Translations under genes and position numbers: made by a program
Notes under the pieces: model-generated
Seen by the model: only the letters and a program-made list of their open reading frames with translations
What the model was told of the DNA's origin: nothing
Databases searched by the model: none
Shown: piece after piece, positions 25,431-37,600 of the stretch
Position numbering within the stretch: the first letter of the stretch is position 1
Layout: each line of letters opens with the position of its first letter
NCBI GenBank assembly: GCA_035236585.1
Contig: CP141138.1
Coordinates: forward strand, 23,881,437-23,945,436
DNA from: Warburgia ugandensis
Lineage: Eukaryota > Streptophyta > Magnoliopsida > Canellales > Canellaceae
DNA length: 64,000 nt
Direction of reading: 5' to 3'

Positions 25431-25492
25431 TATATATAGCTGATTTTTCATGCTCATATTTCAATGGTCAGCCTAAGGTGTCCCTCAAACAT

Positions 25493-25620
25493 ATGGCAAT
25501 TGTCTTCCAAGATACATGTTCTGCTTGGTCAAACTGGGATGAGATAGGGAGAACAGAGTCTTGAACCACTCTACAATTGACCTTCACAAGGGGATGCTTG
25601 TTACAGCAATTGGAGAGGCC
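25493..25620 (+). pseudogene. ABCC pseudogene piece: start of nucleotide-binding domain 1
   Basis: The frame from 25493 reads MAIVFQDTCSAWSNWDEI, matching AVVFQDASCTWSSSNEIE at the beginning of NBD1 (the aromatic W of the A-loop). A shift at about 25561 leads to LNHSTIDLHKGMLVTAIGEA, corresponding to LNHVTLHLPKGSLVAVIGE just before Walker A. The frame break is one of the clearest signs that the gene is dead. Confidence 0.85.
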
Positions 25621-25837
25621 ATTACTATGCTTTTAGAAGTCTTAAGAGTTTCTTGTTATCTAGTTTCTACTTTTGCAATGACGATAGCAAACTGCATTTA
25701 TTGGAATGTATTGTTTATAAAGGGCGTTTGATTCCATTGAACATGAAAAAAAAGTTAGTAAAATGACACATGAAGGATGTTTCTTATGGTAAGGATTGAA
25801 AAAATGGCCTTATCTTATGATTCATGTGAAAGTATGA

Positions 25838-27050
25838 TTTGTAACAACTGGGGGTCTTAGAACAACTATATTGTCCCCTTTGGCTGCCCATACAGCCTCA
25901 TAGTTTTGTTCCTCCCCTATGGTAAAATGCCTCGTTGCAAAGAGAGTTCCTCGAACTCTTATAAATTGCCTAGTTTCCTCTCCTTAAGTGATATGGGACT
26001 AACTCTTAGTACCTCACTCGTCTTAGGATTCATCCCTCAAGGCTTCACATCTTCTTTCCTTAGAGAACACAAGTCTCTGCATGATAGACATGACCAAGTG
26101 CCCACATGCGGCTAGCTACCACACCACGAGGGGAATTGGCTCTGATACTATTTATAGCAATCAGGGGTCCCACAACAATGATATTGTCTACTTTGGCTGC
26201 CTATACAGCCTCATGGTTCTGTTCTTCCCTTATGGGAAAAAGGCCTCGTTTGTGGGTATTAAAGTGCACAGCGGATGATATTGTCCTTTTTAAGCCCAGC
26301 CCTCAAGATTTTGTTCCCTCTAGGCCCCTCCCCCTACTTGGTTCCCTGAGCCATCTCCCATCTATAGGCTCCCTAGACCGTCTCCCTTTTCAAGCTTCTC
26401 CCTTAGGACACCTTGTGCTAGGAGAGTTTTCAAACTCTTATAAACTGCCCAATCCCTCTCCCTAGGCGACGTGGGACTAACTTTCAATACCTCACCCGTC
26501 TTGGGATTTATTTCTCAGGGCTTCACATTAATTTGTAACAGCTGGGGTCTCATAGCAACGACATTGTCCACTTTAGCTACCCATACAGCCTCATGGTCTT
26601 ATTCCTCCCTTACGAGAAAAGGCCTCGTTGTTAGAAGAGTTCCCTGAACTCTTATAAATTGCCCAGTTCCCTCTCCCCAGGTGATGTGGGATTAACTCTC
26701 AGTACTTCACCCGTCCTAGGATTTATCCCTCAAGGCTTCACATCTTCCTCTCTTAGGAACACTAATCTTTGCATGATAGCCACGACTAGGCGCTCGCGCG
26801 CAACTAGCCACCACACCATGAGGGAACTAGCTTTGGTAGCATTTGTAATAGTCGGGGGTCTCACATCAACAATATTGTCAGCTTTGGCTGCCCATACAAC
26901 TCACGGTTTTATTTCTCTCTTATGGGAAAAGGCCTCGTTGTTAGGAGAGTTCCCGAACTCTTATAAATTGCTCAGTTCCCTCTCCCCAAGTGATGTGGGA
27001 CTAATTCTCAGTATCTCACCAATCTTGGGATTCATCCCTCAAGGCTTCAC
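25838..27050. repeat. Tandem array of four ~310-380-bp units
   Basis: Units begin near 25838, 26151, 26532 and 26842 (the last is shorter). Each has TTTGTAACA.C..GGGGTC, ATATTGTC..CTTTGGCTGCC, ATACAGCCTCATGG and CTCAAGGCTTCACA blocks. The array lies between the NBD1 start and the Walker A exon of the ABCC pseudogene, so it probably expanded in an intron. The frames across it (for example 26659-27075) follow the repeat and are not genes. Confidence 0.8.
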
Positions 27051-28055
27051 AATATGTGATGGATCACGGCGGTAACTTTGATTCAGTATGAATATTGAGA
27101 ATGTTCAATCACTAAAGTTTGGCATATTGGCATTCATTTGCTCCTTTTCATCTAGGAATGTTGGAAGATGTGAACATAACCCTTAAGTGGTGTCATGATG
27201 ATCTAAGACATTATAGAATGATGATTATAGATGGCTTAAGGAATGTCATCAAATGCTACTCATGAATGCTTACAACTAAAAACCGTCCAATCATTTTAGG
27301 CTCTTCAAGTGGGTCACTGATCTCGCACTCTCTTCCTGGCCACCCCTTACATGGCAACCAAGTTGGTCTGTAGCCTGTTATTATTTCTGTTCTTGAAATT
27401 TGTTTTGTACAGGCTTGTTACCCAGGAAAGGATTTGATATATATTCCAGAGTAGAAAAATATGTTTCCATTGTAATTTTTTAGAGGACAACCAAATCAAT
27501 TTGCTAGGCCAAACTCCATTCCTTGCACCAAATTTATAATATCCTATTCCAATTTTTTAACATACATCCTGATAGAAATAACTTAGTCCTAGCAAGGAAT
27601 TAGCTTCAATTTGAAGAACCAAGATATTAACTTGATGTTTTATATGTGGCTTGCAATTATTTTTACTCAAGTTATGTTCTTATTTTTGTGACATTTGATT
27701 CACCGAAACTTGGTGCGTGGGATATAGTGCATACTAAAAGAGGGAGATTAGACTAATTGTATTGACTCTAGAAGATTGAGCTCTGTCCCTTCGTGAAATG
27801 GTGTAATTGTGTATATCCTAACCCTATTAAATTGTTAGCATACTCAAATAATGACAACCCATATCTCTCTCCTTAGAACTATGTATATTTAGGACAATGA
27901 TGCATTTTAGCTACTGAACAACCAACTCTTCGTAATAATACTACCAACAAACTCCGGAAATTAAAGTTACCTAATATAATAATCTAATTTCCCATGTCAA
28001 GGATCTGGTTTCTGCTTCCTCTCATTCTCAGTAACTGACAGTTGCTTATGATCAG
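27051..28055. other. Pseudogene intron sequence, nothing recognised
   Basis: Sequence between the tandem array and the Walker A exon, with no repeat or coding match seen. Confidence 0.4.
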
Positions 28056-28157
28056 GTTGGTTCTGGCAAGTCATCCTTGTTAAACTCAACACTAGGAGAG
28101 ATGGGGATCATTCACGGATCAATGTGTTTAAATGGATTAAAAGCGTATGTCTCACAG
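28056..28157 (+). pseudogene. ABCC pseudogene piece: intact Walker A exon
   Basis: A 34-codon exon bordered by ATCAG| and |GTTATC reads VGSGKSSLLNSTLGEMG, followed by an IIHGSM segment and AYVSQ (the Q-loop). Walker A (GSGKSS) is complete and there is no stop. Family members have VGSGKSSLLNSILGEM here. Its good preservation beside ruined exons suggests decay is not ancient. Confidence 0.92.
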
Positions 28158-28245
28158 GTTATCTCCTGTTCCCGGATAGACAGACTAATCTAATCTTCTC
28201 TCTTGCCAGTTTCATCTGATGTTAGTTGTTTTTATGAGCCTGTAG

Positions 28246-28311
28246 ATTCCATGGATCTTGTTGGGCACTGTACATGATCATATCTTGTTTGGAAAGGACT
28301 GACAGAAAAAG
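28246..28311 (+). pseudogene. ABCC pseudogene piece: IPWILLGTV...ILFGKD exon
   Basis: After a TGTAG acceptor it reads IPWILLGTVHDHILFGKD, matching VPWILSGTVRENILFGK. A stop codon follows GKD before the probable donor at 28312, where family members continue with a tyrosine-containing segment. Confidence 0.88.
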
Positions 28312-28540
28312 GTTTGCATGAGATAATTTGATAATAATTGCTGATTTCTTTTAGGTTCCATACTACTAAAACACAACTTCCCTCCATTTTCATTGATATT
28401 TCAATGTAAAATGCATTTTATGAAGGATAAATGTTTGGTGGCCGACGACGTATACCAGCTCTTTAGAAAATTCCTGAGGGAACCGGATCTTTTATAACAT
28501 TGGAATTTTAGTTTAGAGCAGATATGCATAGGTACTAAAG

Positions 28541-28652
28541 GCCCGTGCACTTGATTTTGATATCTCTCTGATGGTCGGAGGGATTTAGCATATATTGGCG
28601 AGGAAGGACTCAACTTGTCAGGCGGACAAAGTGCAAGACTTGCCCTGGCACG
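28541..28652 (+). pseudogene. ABCC pseudogene piece: ABC signature exon (LSGGQ)
   Basis: Reads ARALDFDISLMVGG, then after a frame change AYIGEEGLNLSGGQSARLALA, ending at a donor CG|GTAAAA. This is the ABC signature region (family: ACALDVDISLMVGGD..CIG..GLNLSGGQRARLALAR). The LSGGQ motif itself is intact. Confidence 0.9.
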
Positions 28653-28737
28653 GTAAAATTTTCTCATTTGCAGATGTAGCCGGATCCATTTTCAAAATCT
28701 ATTTATGATCTTTATCATCAAGATAAACAATTTGCAG

Positions 28738-28885
28738 GGCACTCTATCATGGCTCCGATATATCCTTGCTTGATGATGGCTTAGCGCAATTGATGCACAA
28801 AAGTGGCTCGCTGGCTTTTACATAATGCTGTTCTAGGTCCTCTAATTAACTCGAGGACTCCATACTATGTACTCATAATCTTCAG
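28738..28885 (+). pseudogene. ABCC pseudogene piece: Walker B / H-loop exon
   Basis: Starts after TTTGCAG and reads ALYHGSDISLLDDGLAQL, the Walker B region (family: AVYHGSDVYLLDDVLSAVD). After a shift it gives VARWLLHNAVLGPL, and in another frame CTHNLQ, the H-loop, just before a CAG|GTCATT donor. It shows several frame changes. No later exon, including NBD2, was recognised downstream. Confidence 0.88.
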
Positions 28886-31408
28886 GTCATTCCTTTTTCA
28901 AATAAGTTGAACCTGTTCAGACTTCTGGTACTTTTATGTGTCTAGTAGGGTGGATGCAATAGCATATATCATTTTTGTGGTGCTTTACAGTAGATTTTCT
29001 TTGTGCTTTATATAGCTAAGGGCATTGCTATTACTTATTAGAGACCAAATGACGCTTTTGGCTTGTAAAAGTCCATGTAAAATTTCTAAGAGGTTTCATT
29101 TGTAAACAAGTGTACTTTACCTAACCAGGCGGTGTTTCAAGTCAGTCCCCAAACTCAGTCCGGGTAGCATTTCTCACTCAAATTTTCTATCTATTCAGAG
29201 GAACATGTAAAACAAGAAACAGAAAAGTATTTGGTGAGCTGCTGTAATGCATGAGGAGCCTAGACCGTCGGCTGGATCTTCGGTTAATTGCTTACTTACA
29301 TGAGTAACTCTTGACCTTGACAAAGCATCAAAATTTTCCTCAAGAGAACGGAAGGGTTGGTTAGGATCCAACAAGGAAGTGTAAGATCCAAACTACAACT
29401 CCATATTACATGTGGAGTAAACCCCTTTACACCTACAAACACCATGAAATAGACCCAAAGGAAACACTAAATTTCAGTGACAGTTATTTGATTCCTAAAG
29501 CCCGAAGCAACGATATTTCCGCCAAAGCAATTAAATATGAGTGACACTTGTTTTTGTAAGATTTATGGCATTTTAAATTCTTGCATCTTTGACTCAGTTG
29601 AAAAAACGTAAGATAGAGATTTTGTCACCTGATGATCTTAGTATACTAGAAACATTGTGTCTAACAACTGATAACCACGCTAGTTGTAGTTAAAACTGCA
29701 CCTTGTTGCATCTTGAAGGTCCTTAACTTACTATTCACATTCTTTTCTTTTTTTTTACAAGCCAAGAATTATGAAACAAATTACCCATGCGCACACACTC
29801 TCTAATCTAACCCATTAGGGGGTGTGACGTGCGACCAAGCACACTTCAAAATAAATGCAAAGTTGTCTATGACCAACTGTGCTGGACATTATTCTTTATA
29901 TTTAGCTACACTAAATGATCAACTTCTTACTCTGACATCAGGTCTGTAGTCAAGAAAATTTGCTTCCAAGCATGATAATTTTAGCATTTTTCTAGGGGTG
30001 ATTCTAACTGAAAGATGGGTTATCAGACGGCTGCGATTTAATGATACTTACTAATCAACTGTTAGATCCGAGGAGATCGATCCATGTAGCAAGGCTACCT
30101 GTAAGGAAAGAGACTAACAGCCCACAGATGTTAGCATTTTCCTTCAAGTTTAAACAACGAAAACAATGCCGTGCACTGTTTCTGGCTGTATCCAGCATCA
30201 AACGGTAACACTTTTGCTACTCAAAGCCCCACACGAAAGAGAGAAACGCTCTGCTTGGTTTGAAAACCTACGATAGGGCGCTTCTTTAAACTCGCCCCGT
30301 TTTGCATGAAAGGGCTCCACCGTAGGATCATCTGCCCCATCCGTCTTGATTGCTCCAGCTTTTGGGAGATCCTATTCGCAAACTAAATATCAAGGAAATG
30401 CGAAGAAGACTTCAAGCGAGTGCTTTTAGCAAATACGAAAGCTGACCAACTTAGCTACAGATGCTGGACAAGCTTTGGGAATGATTGAACTACTTGCGAA
30501 CAGAATAAATAAATAAATAAAAATACATCTAAAAAAAATTAGAAAAAAGGATTTTGGGAGTCAAAATTGGTACCGAATATTCACGCTCTACTTTTTATTA
30601 GGTGCACTCCAAGTATCCCACTCTTCACCAAGCTATGGCTCCATTTGGGTCTAATTTTTTTGGAAGATACAAACCATTTACAATATTCTTGAGTTGTGCA
30701 CCAAAAAAGGGGGTCATCCATTGTACATGTTGTTAGTGGTTGTTTTGATGAAATTAGCTAACATCAGATAAGTTGATATAAGATCCACCTTGAGATGGCT
30801 TACCTATGTTGAGATGACCAAATTTGGCATGAAATAAAGTGAGATGGTTGAAAATTCAACTTAACTATAAGTTAAGAAGAGATGAATTTTCATGTCAACT
30901 CATCTCAACCACTAGTAGTAATGAGATGAGGAAATACTGTTACATCTCATCTTAGCCCAGGTACCACTAATAGCGATATGATTTATATAATCTCATCTCA
31001 AGCATTCACTAACTCTCTCATATACTTTTAACATATATAACAAAGTACATTTTTAAGAACCAATTTTTAATATAATACTCGTCGAGGATACAAATAAGAT
31101 TGTGAATGGTTTGGATCTTTAAAAAAGTGGGCCTAATTGGAGTTCTAACTTTCCAGAGCTGAGAATGGGCATTTATAATTTCAAAGATGTTCACTCCATA
31201 CAAAGTTTAACATACTAGAGATATGGAATAAACGGTTCAAATCAACCTTGAGATTGGGCCCGTACTCAATAAATTTGAGGCGCTTGGTAGAAGCGCCCCA
31301 TAGCCTCGGCACAATGGCAATTCATTGAATTTAACCAATACCTTTCCCCATTTTTTTTTGGTCAAGTTTCTCTCTCTGTCCCGTGTACTTGAAAAAAAGA
31401 GCCATATC
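28886..31408. other. Spacer between pseudogene and TM9 gene
   Basis: No coding region is recognised. A GAGATGA-rich, partly self-complementary stretch at about 30740-31010 could be a decayed MITE, but no clear terminal repeats or target duplication were seen. The last ~300 bp probably hold the upstream promoter of the TM9 gene. Confidence 0.45.
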
Positions 31409-31416
31409 TATAAATA
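31409..31416 (+). promoter_or_regulatory. TATA box of the TM9 gene
   Basis: TATAAATA lies 117 bp before the start codon, followed by an A-rich then GA/CT-rich leader typical of plant 5' UTRs. Transcription would be expected to start near 31440, giving a leader of about 90 bases. This is inferred from position and consensus only. Confidence 0.65.
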
Positions 31417-31532
31417 GAAAAAAAAAGGAAAAAGGAAAAACCAGGGTGAGAGAGAGAGAGCAGAAAGGATCTCCATTTCTCCGTTCCTCCCCTCTCCTTT
31501 CTTAGATCTGTCCGCCTTGTGCCCTACCTCTA

Positions 31533-31646
31533 ATGGCGATTCGTCCATCTTTCACGTTTCATTTCTGGATCACCGTGCTTCTCCTTCTCTCCATCCGTGG
31601 AAACTGTTTCTATCTCCCTGGCGTCGCTCCGGAGGATTTTGAAAAG
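31533..31646 (+). CDS. TM9 exon 1 (signal peptide, start codon)
   Basis: 38 codons, starting at the first ATG after the CT-rich leader (context TCTAATGGC) and ending AAG|GTTAGT in phase 0. Residues 8-24 are hydrophobic ([10 protein letters not shown]), then [11 protein letters not shown] marks the likely cleavage zone. Confidence 0.95.
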
Positions 31647-34600
31647 GTTAGTTTCTAACCTGCATACTTTCGATTTGCATTTGCTGTGTGTTTCTAGTGT
31701 CTTCTCTGCCTAATGCTGGATCTTGTTAATTTGAACTTCTTTTTTTTTGCTTGATCCATGCTATTTCCTCGGATCCTTTCTTTTCGACCTTGGTTTTGGA
31801 GAATTTGGATTATGTGGCTCTGATTTGTTGAACTTGCTTCGTTTTTTCGGTACTATGTTAGTTGATGTGGATAGACTGTTTATTGGATGGATTTCTATTG
31901 AATTTGAAGATTTGTTGTTAATCTGGGAAGATTAGTAGAATCTGCATATTATGTGGCGCTTCCTTGTTAAGGAGATTAATCTGGAAATTTTTTTACTTCC
32001 ATTGTTCATTCTCTTTTGTCTTAGTCCCTTTTTTTCGGGTCTACATTGTTGGTTTCAGTTGTTTGGATGTGGATGGATAGATCTATGTTTCGTCATATTG
32101 CTCTGGCCGTCTCATCTTCCAATTTTTGTTGGCAAGTCTGTTCAGTCTGTAGTTAACTATTCTTTTTCTGTAATGCATGTATTTCTGCATATGTACATTG
32201 TATGCATGTGCATTTTTTTGTTATGTTGCCTAACGCAGTTTAATGGGATGATTGCATAAACGATTAACGCATTGAGTTTTTCTGTCTAGATGATAGGATA
32301 CTGGAAGTCAAAACTGTGTCCTATATTGTCTAGGACATGTATCATTCTATCCCAGACGACAGTCAAGAATAAAATTCTGTTAGTGTGTGATGTGCACAAG
32401 TCTACTACGAAATGACCACATATTCCTTATCTAGGGTTGCCAGTAAACACCATGTGGACTAATATGGCCGTGTTCATTAAGAAAGTGGTAAAAGATGTCC
32501 TAGAAATATTTAAAGGTAAAAGACAACCAACAAAAGAAACTTGGTGGAGTAAAAAAGTGCAAAAAGTTATTAAAGAGGAACACGTGTGTTTTAAATCATA
32601 GTAGAGGACTAAAATAAAGAAAACTTTGAGTAATATAAGAATCCCAAAAAGATTGCTAAGAGAGTAGTAAATAAGGTTAAACTCAAAGCATATGATGATC
32701 TCTATAATAGATTAGGATTAAGAGAAGGTGAGAAAGATGTGTTTAAACTTGTCAAAGTAAGAGAAGGTGAGAAAGATGTGTTTAAACTTGTAAAAGTAAG
32801 AGAAAGAAAGAGTAAGGACTTTGACCACATTTACTGTATTAGAAGTGATGACCAAAGGGTACTAGTCAATGACGACAAGATCAAACAAGGAAGGGAAAGT
32901 TACTTTCAGAAATTGCTAAATAACAATTACTCGGAGAATATAGGGATTGAAAGTATCGTAAACCCAAATAACATTGGATGTTATAGATATGATAGTAGGA
33001 CTAGAATACCTAAAGTAAAAGAGGCCTTGAAAAAGGATGAAATCAAAAAAGGCTCTGCGGCCTGATGGTATACCAATAGAGGTTTGGAAATATATGGGAG
33101 ATACCAAGGTAGTTTGGATGACAAAATTGTTTAACAGGATTATAAAATCGAAGAAAATGTCAGATGAATAGAGGAAGAGCTCTATTGTACTAATTTACAA
33201 GAATAAATAAGACATATAGAGTCACATTAATTATCAGGGGATCAAACTTATAAGCCATACTAAGAAACTTTTTGAAAGAGTGATGGAGAATAGGCTACGA
33301 CATTAGACAAGTGTATCGGAGAACTAATTTGGTTTCATGCTGGGAGGTCTATCATGGAAGCTATTTTTTTGCTTAGACAATTGATAGAAAAATATAGGGA
33401 GATGAGGAAAGACCCTCACATGGTCTTTATTTACTTAGAAAAAGCTTATAGTAGGGTTTTTAGAGAATTAATATGATGGGTGTTGTGCAAGAAAGGGGTT
33501 TCATGGAGTTATATAGACATAATTAAGGATATGTATGAGACAACAGTAACAAACGTTAGGACCACTAGTGAAGAGATTGGTGATTTTCTTATCATTATAG
33601 GATTACACCAAGAACACTTTTGATACTTGGGATTGATAATTCATAAGAGTGGAGAGATTGAGAGGGAGGTTACCAGAGAATCTAAGTGGGTTGGAACAAA
33701 TGGAGATGCGCCTCTGGAGCTTTGTATGATCGTAGGATGCCACTGAAACTGAAAGAAAAATTCTACATGATGGCTGTAAGGCTGGTCGGCCATGCTCTAT
33801 GAATCAGAGTGTTGGGTAGTTAAGGAGCAACATGTACATAGAATGAGTGTAGTCGAAATGCAGATACTGTGATGGATCAATGACAAGACAAAAAAGAATA
33901 GAATTAGAAATGAAAACATTGGACGAAACTTTGGAGTAACACCAATAGGTAACAATATGAGTGAGATTAGATGTAGATGGTCTGTACATGTCCAAAGTAG
34001 ACAAAAAACGGCACCAGTTAGGAGTGAGGCAATCCAAGTCGAAGGTTCTAAAAGGGCAGGGGAAGGCCCAAAAGAACGTGGATAGAAATGGTGAGAAAAG
34101 ATTTAAAAGCTTTGGGACTGAATGAAACCAAGACCCTTAATAGAGGGGAATGGAGGAACAAGATTCATGTGACCAACCCCTAATCGGGATAAGGTCTTGA
34201 TAATGATGATGATGATGATCATGGGAATTCAAACTAGTGACTGGAACAAGAACTCATACAGCTTAAATCAAGTGTAATTGTATGAGTCAATGGTGACACT
34301 TTCAGTTTCTTACTACCTTTGAGCCAGAAGAGTCTTTTGTTGAACCAGTAGAGACAGCAGTGAACTCTCTGCACCAGTTAGTGATCAAAATTGTGACTCT
34401 GGGGGTACCCTAATCAAATTATGAGTGTGAAATTGGAAATTGGAATGCCAACCAAACTCTTGATATTTTCAAATTGGTTTCAGATTGTTTGGCTGTTTTG
34501 ACCTGAACAACATACTATCAGTGCAAATGGATTGCCACTCAAACACTTGATTTTTTTTCCAGATTGCTTTCAGATTGTTTGGTTGGTTTGATCCAGAAAT

Positions 34601-37600
34601 ATTAGTGACCCCCATGAGGCTGACTTCTAACCAAAGTAAATGGTTTTGAGAGGTGAAGTTTCCTCTTTGATTTTATCTCATGTCTATATGTCTTTGAATT
34701 GGGAACCAACTAAGGCCAACTTAATAGTCTACTTAAATGTAAAAGTTGGAGAATGTGGGTTAGAGAATGGCTTTGACAAATTGAGATCTATAGCGACACT
34801 CTTTTTGGGATATAAGTGCATTTTCTATTTGAATATGCACCAAGCTTTGTGTCTCTAATGGTGTTGCAGATCTGTGATTTTTGTCGATTATGATACTTGG
34901 GCTCAGGATTGTGATGATCTTTTTATTTCACTAAATGGTCTTTGTTATGGTAAAGAGACTCATTTGGAAACAAAGAAGCTTATTATTACTCATGGTTAGT
35001 TTGGTCACAAGTAGGGAAGAAAAGGAAGCAAACCATAAGCAGTTCAATCATCCATTTTGAGTGAAAGTAATCTCTAAACAAAAGGTTATCTCTTGAAGAG
35101 TCAGCTCAAGCTAACGAATCTACCAAAGTTCACAGAGTTGAAAGAGTATGCAGTCTGATTGGAGCAAATAGGTTTCCACTAGTCTTCTGCAGCATTGATA
35201 AATCGCCAAGAATAGCCTATTGTAGTTTCCATCAACGTGATGACATGCATAAAATTGCCTTTAACCAGAGGCTTTGCAATGAAAGAATATCCATCTACTT
35301 CATCTCAAAGCCAATAGATTGCCATTGTCCAATCTCTGAATCCGGCAAGGCTCATGTTAGTCAAGTACTGAACTTGACATCATCTTCTTGATTATTACGA
35401 TATCTCAAATTCCTATAGGCCCAGGAGTGGTCTTATTTGGTCAATCAACATCAAATTTAATAGATCTATAGGAAAGTGGTGGCTACTGGGTGGAACTCTG
35501 GATAAAGGTATAGAACTGAGGCAGATATCCTAATGCATACAAGATCAGATCTCAACACTTCATCTGAAGGCTCGCTAGGTGTACCTTTCAATTAAGTTAT
35601 ATTGGCTGAGGCAGATATCTTAATGCATATCATATCAATATGAACATCCATCTAAAGGCTCTCTGGAGGAACACCATTGGATAATGTTGCTAAAAATCAA
35701 ACACTTCAGGGAGCTAATATGATTTGTATTGCTCTGAGGGCGCTTCTCTTATGCTTTTGCCAGAGCACTTCAGGGCACTAATATGGTTTGCTTCACGGCA
35801 CTAATATACAAGGTCAAATCTCAACACTTCATCAAAAGGCTCTCTAGGTGGAACTCTTGGTGAAGGTATAGAAGCTGAGGCAAATATTTAGTGCATACTA
35901 GATCTTGTCAACACTCCATCTAAAGGCTCTCTGGAGAGCACTGTTAGATAGTGTTGCTGAAAATCAAACAGTTCAGTTCAGGGCACTGATATGGTTCATT
36001 TTGTCTCTGAAGGGGCTTTCCCTTGTCGTTTTCCTAAATGCTCCAAAGAGAGTAGCTATAGCAATACCAAGAGAACCTTTGTTCTAATATGACGAATAGA
36101 AAAGCACCACTCTTGCCAACTTGTTGAGATGCCTTTTTCAGCATGACAGCCAAAAAGTGGCTATATTAAGCTGCTTGCCACTGACATGCTAATCCTATAC
36201 AGAGTTACACTTTGAAAGCTTGATACCATGGTCTACAGACAGTATATCGAGACTTGTACAACCAACGTGAATTGGTGGCTGAATTTCCCTAACAAAGTAG
36301 TTTTTACTTGCTTCAGCTGAGAACTCAAAACTGGGAAATTTGGTCAACATCTTGAAAATTTTGAAAAATATAACCTTATCCTATGGTTTTCATGAGAAAT
36401 GGGTGAAAAGCAGAGGACTTGTTAATCATATCTTTTATTATTGTTATTATTATTATTGTTGAAAGGTAAAGTTTGAAGGGGAGCCTTGGTGCAACGGTAG
36501 AGTTGTCATTGTGTGACCTTGAGGTTATGGGTTCAAGGTGTGGAAACAGCCTCTTCCAAAATGCAAGGTAAGGCTGCGTACTTTTGACCCTTGTGGCCCC
36601 CCCTTCCCTCAACCCCTCATACGCTGGAGCTTCATGCAGCGTGGCTGCCCTTTTTATTGAAAGGTAAAGTTCTTATTCATCTACTAATGGGGAAACTCAG
36701 CAGTCCAACTGCAAGAAAGTAGTTGACAACAAAAATGCCTTATACACTGCCTATATACAACAGAGGACAATGAAAACAATCACAAACAGAAGACTGTACA
36801 GAGCACAAAGCATATGAGTATAATCTATGCATATAGATGACACTGATGATACTCAATGACACCAAAATGCAACTGTACAGCCATGGATTGAAGTGACAGA
36901 TCACGTAATACCACACTCATTGAAATCAAAAGAGCCAAGGAGCAAACCCCTACATCAATAGAAGCCAGAGCTTTCATATCAAGGTGCAGTACACAACCTC
37001 ACCGCAAAAGCATGTGGTAAAACCATTCCTGAACAACTGTAATGACACTTCTTCCTTGGCAAGATGATCTACATCAGAGTTAGCACTGGCCATGTACAAA
37101 CTTGGCTTGAAGGGAGCAATCCACTTGATAAAGTCTCTCCATTTCCTCCCCAAACCTCCAAGGAGGTTCTTTACATTTCTGCATCCACCTGATAATATCC
37201 ATTGAATCCCCCTCTACTATAATGTTGAAAATACCAAGGTGAAGACAAGTTAAAAAACTAATGAGCCAAGGCCGTAATTTCAGCTAAATGAGAGTCACCA
37301 AATTGAGATGGACCACAGTAATCCGCCATTACTTATCCATCATCCTTTTTTACTAATCCATCTATTAGCAGACTCACCTGGGTTCCCAATGCACATACCA
37401 TCAAAATTAAGTTTAAGGAATCAGGTGGAGGCTCCCATTTAGGACATCGCTTCTCCTTCGAGCATCGAGATAATCTCACCTCATTGCACTTTCTGTTGAT
37501 CATTTCAGCTGAAAACCTATGAAAGCCTTTAAAGTAGAAGCCCAGTAACACACCAAACTTCTGATTTTGGCAAAAATGAAATCCTTTTCTACTTGTCTTC

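Larger units (their letters stand above)
8134..28885 (+). pseudogene. ABCC13: Dispersed ABCC (MRP/ABCC13-like) transporter pseudogene
   Basis: Pieces of one plant ABC-C transporter lie in order on the + strand: membrane-domain segments near 8170-8330, 15179-15290, 15458-15524, 16600-16640 and 25206-25420, then nucleotide-binding domain 1 at 25493-28885. The order, several intact splice borders and the ABCC13-type phrases identify the family. Living members are vacuolar or plasma-membrane ATP-driven exporters with two membrane domains and two ATP-binding domains. Here, stops and frameshifts occur in several exons, the second half of the protein was not found, and the gene is split by a solo LTR (9051-12684) and a Copia nest (16762-25092). 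It cannot make a transporter. The symbol reflects resemblance to Arabidopsis ABCC13 from memory. Other ABCC members remain possible. Confidence 0.85.
32390..34219 (+). mobile_element. RTE-clade LINE, 5'-truncated and internally deleted
   Basis: The sequence reads RTE-type ORF in several frames: [18 protein letters not shown] near 32450, the intact frame 32739-33065 with [18 protein letters not shown], then [15 protein letters not shown] around 33058 and [18 protein letters not shown] near 33360 (reverse transcriptase). Further on come [20 protein letters not shown] and the RTE 3' phrases around 33800-34010. The segment that should hold the YADD active site is missing between about 33600 and 33630. 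It ends with an ATG/GAT trinucleotide tail (34200-34219), as RTE elements do. Upstream endonuclease sequence is mostly absent. It lies in sense orientation in intron 1. Confidence 0.9.

Noticed and set aside
26659-27075. 138-codon frame
   Set aside because: It follows units of a tandem repeat array and does not match any family.
31747-32259. Two open frames just after TM9 exon 1
   Set aside because: They lie in T-rich intron sequence. The hydrophobic readings come from base composition and are not part of the TM9 protein.
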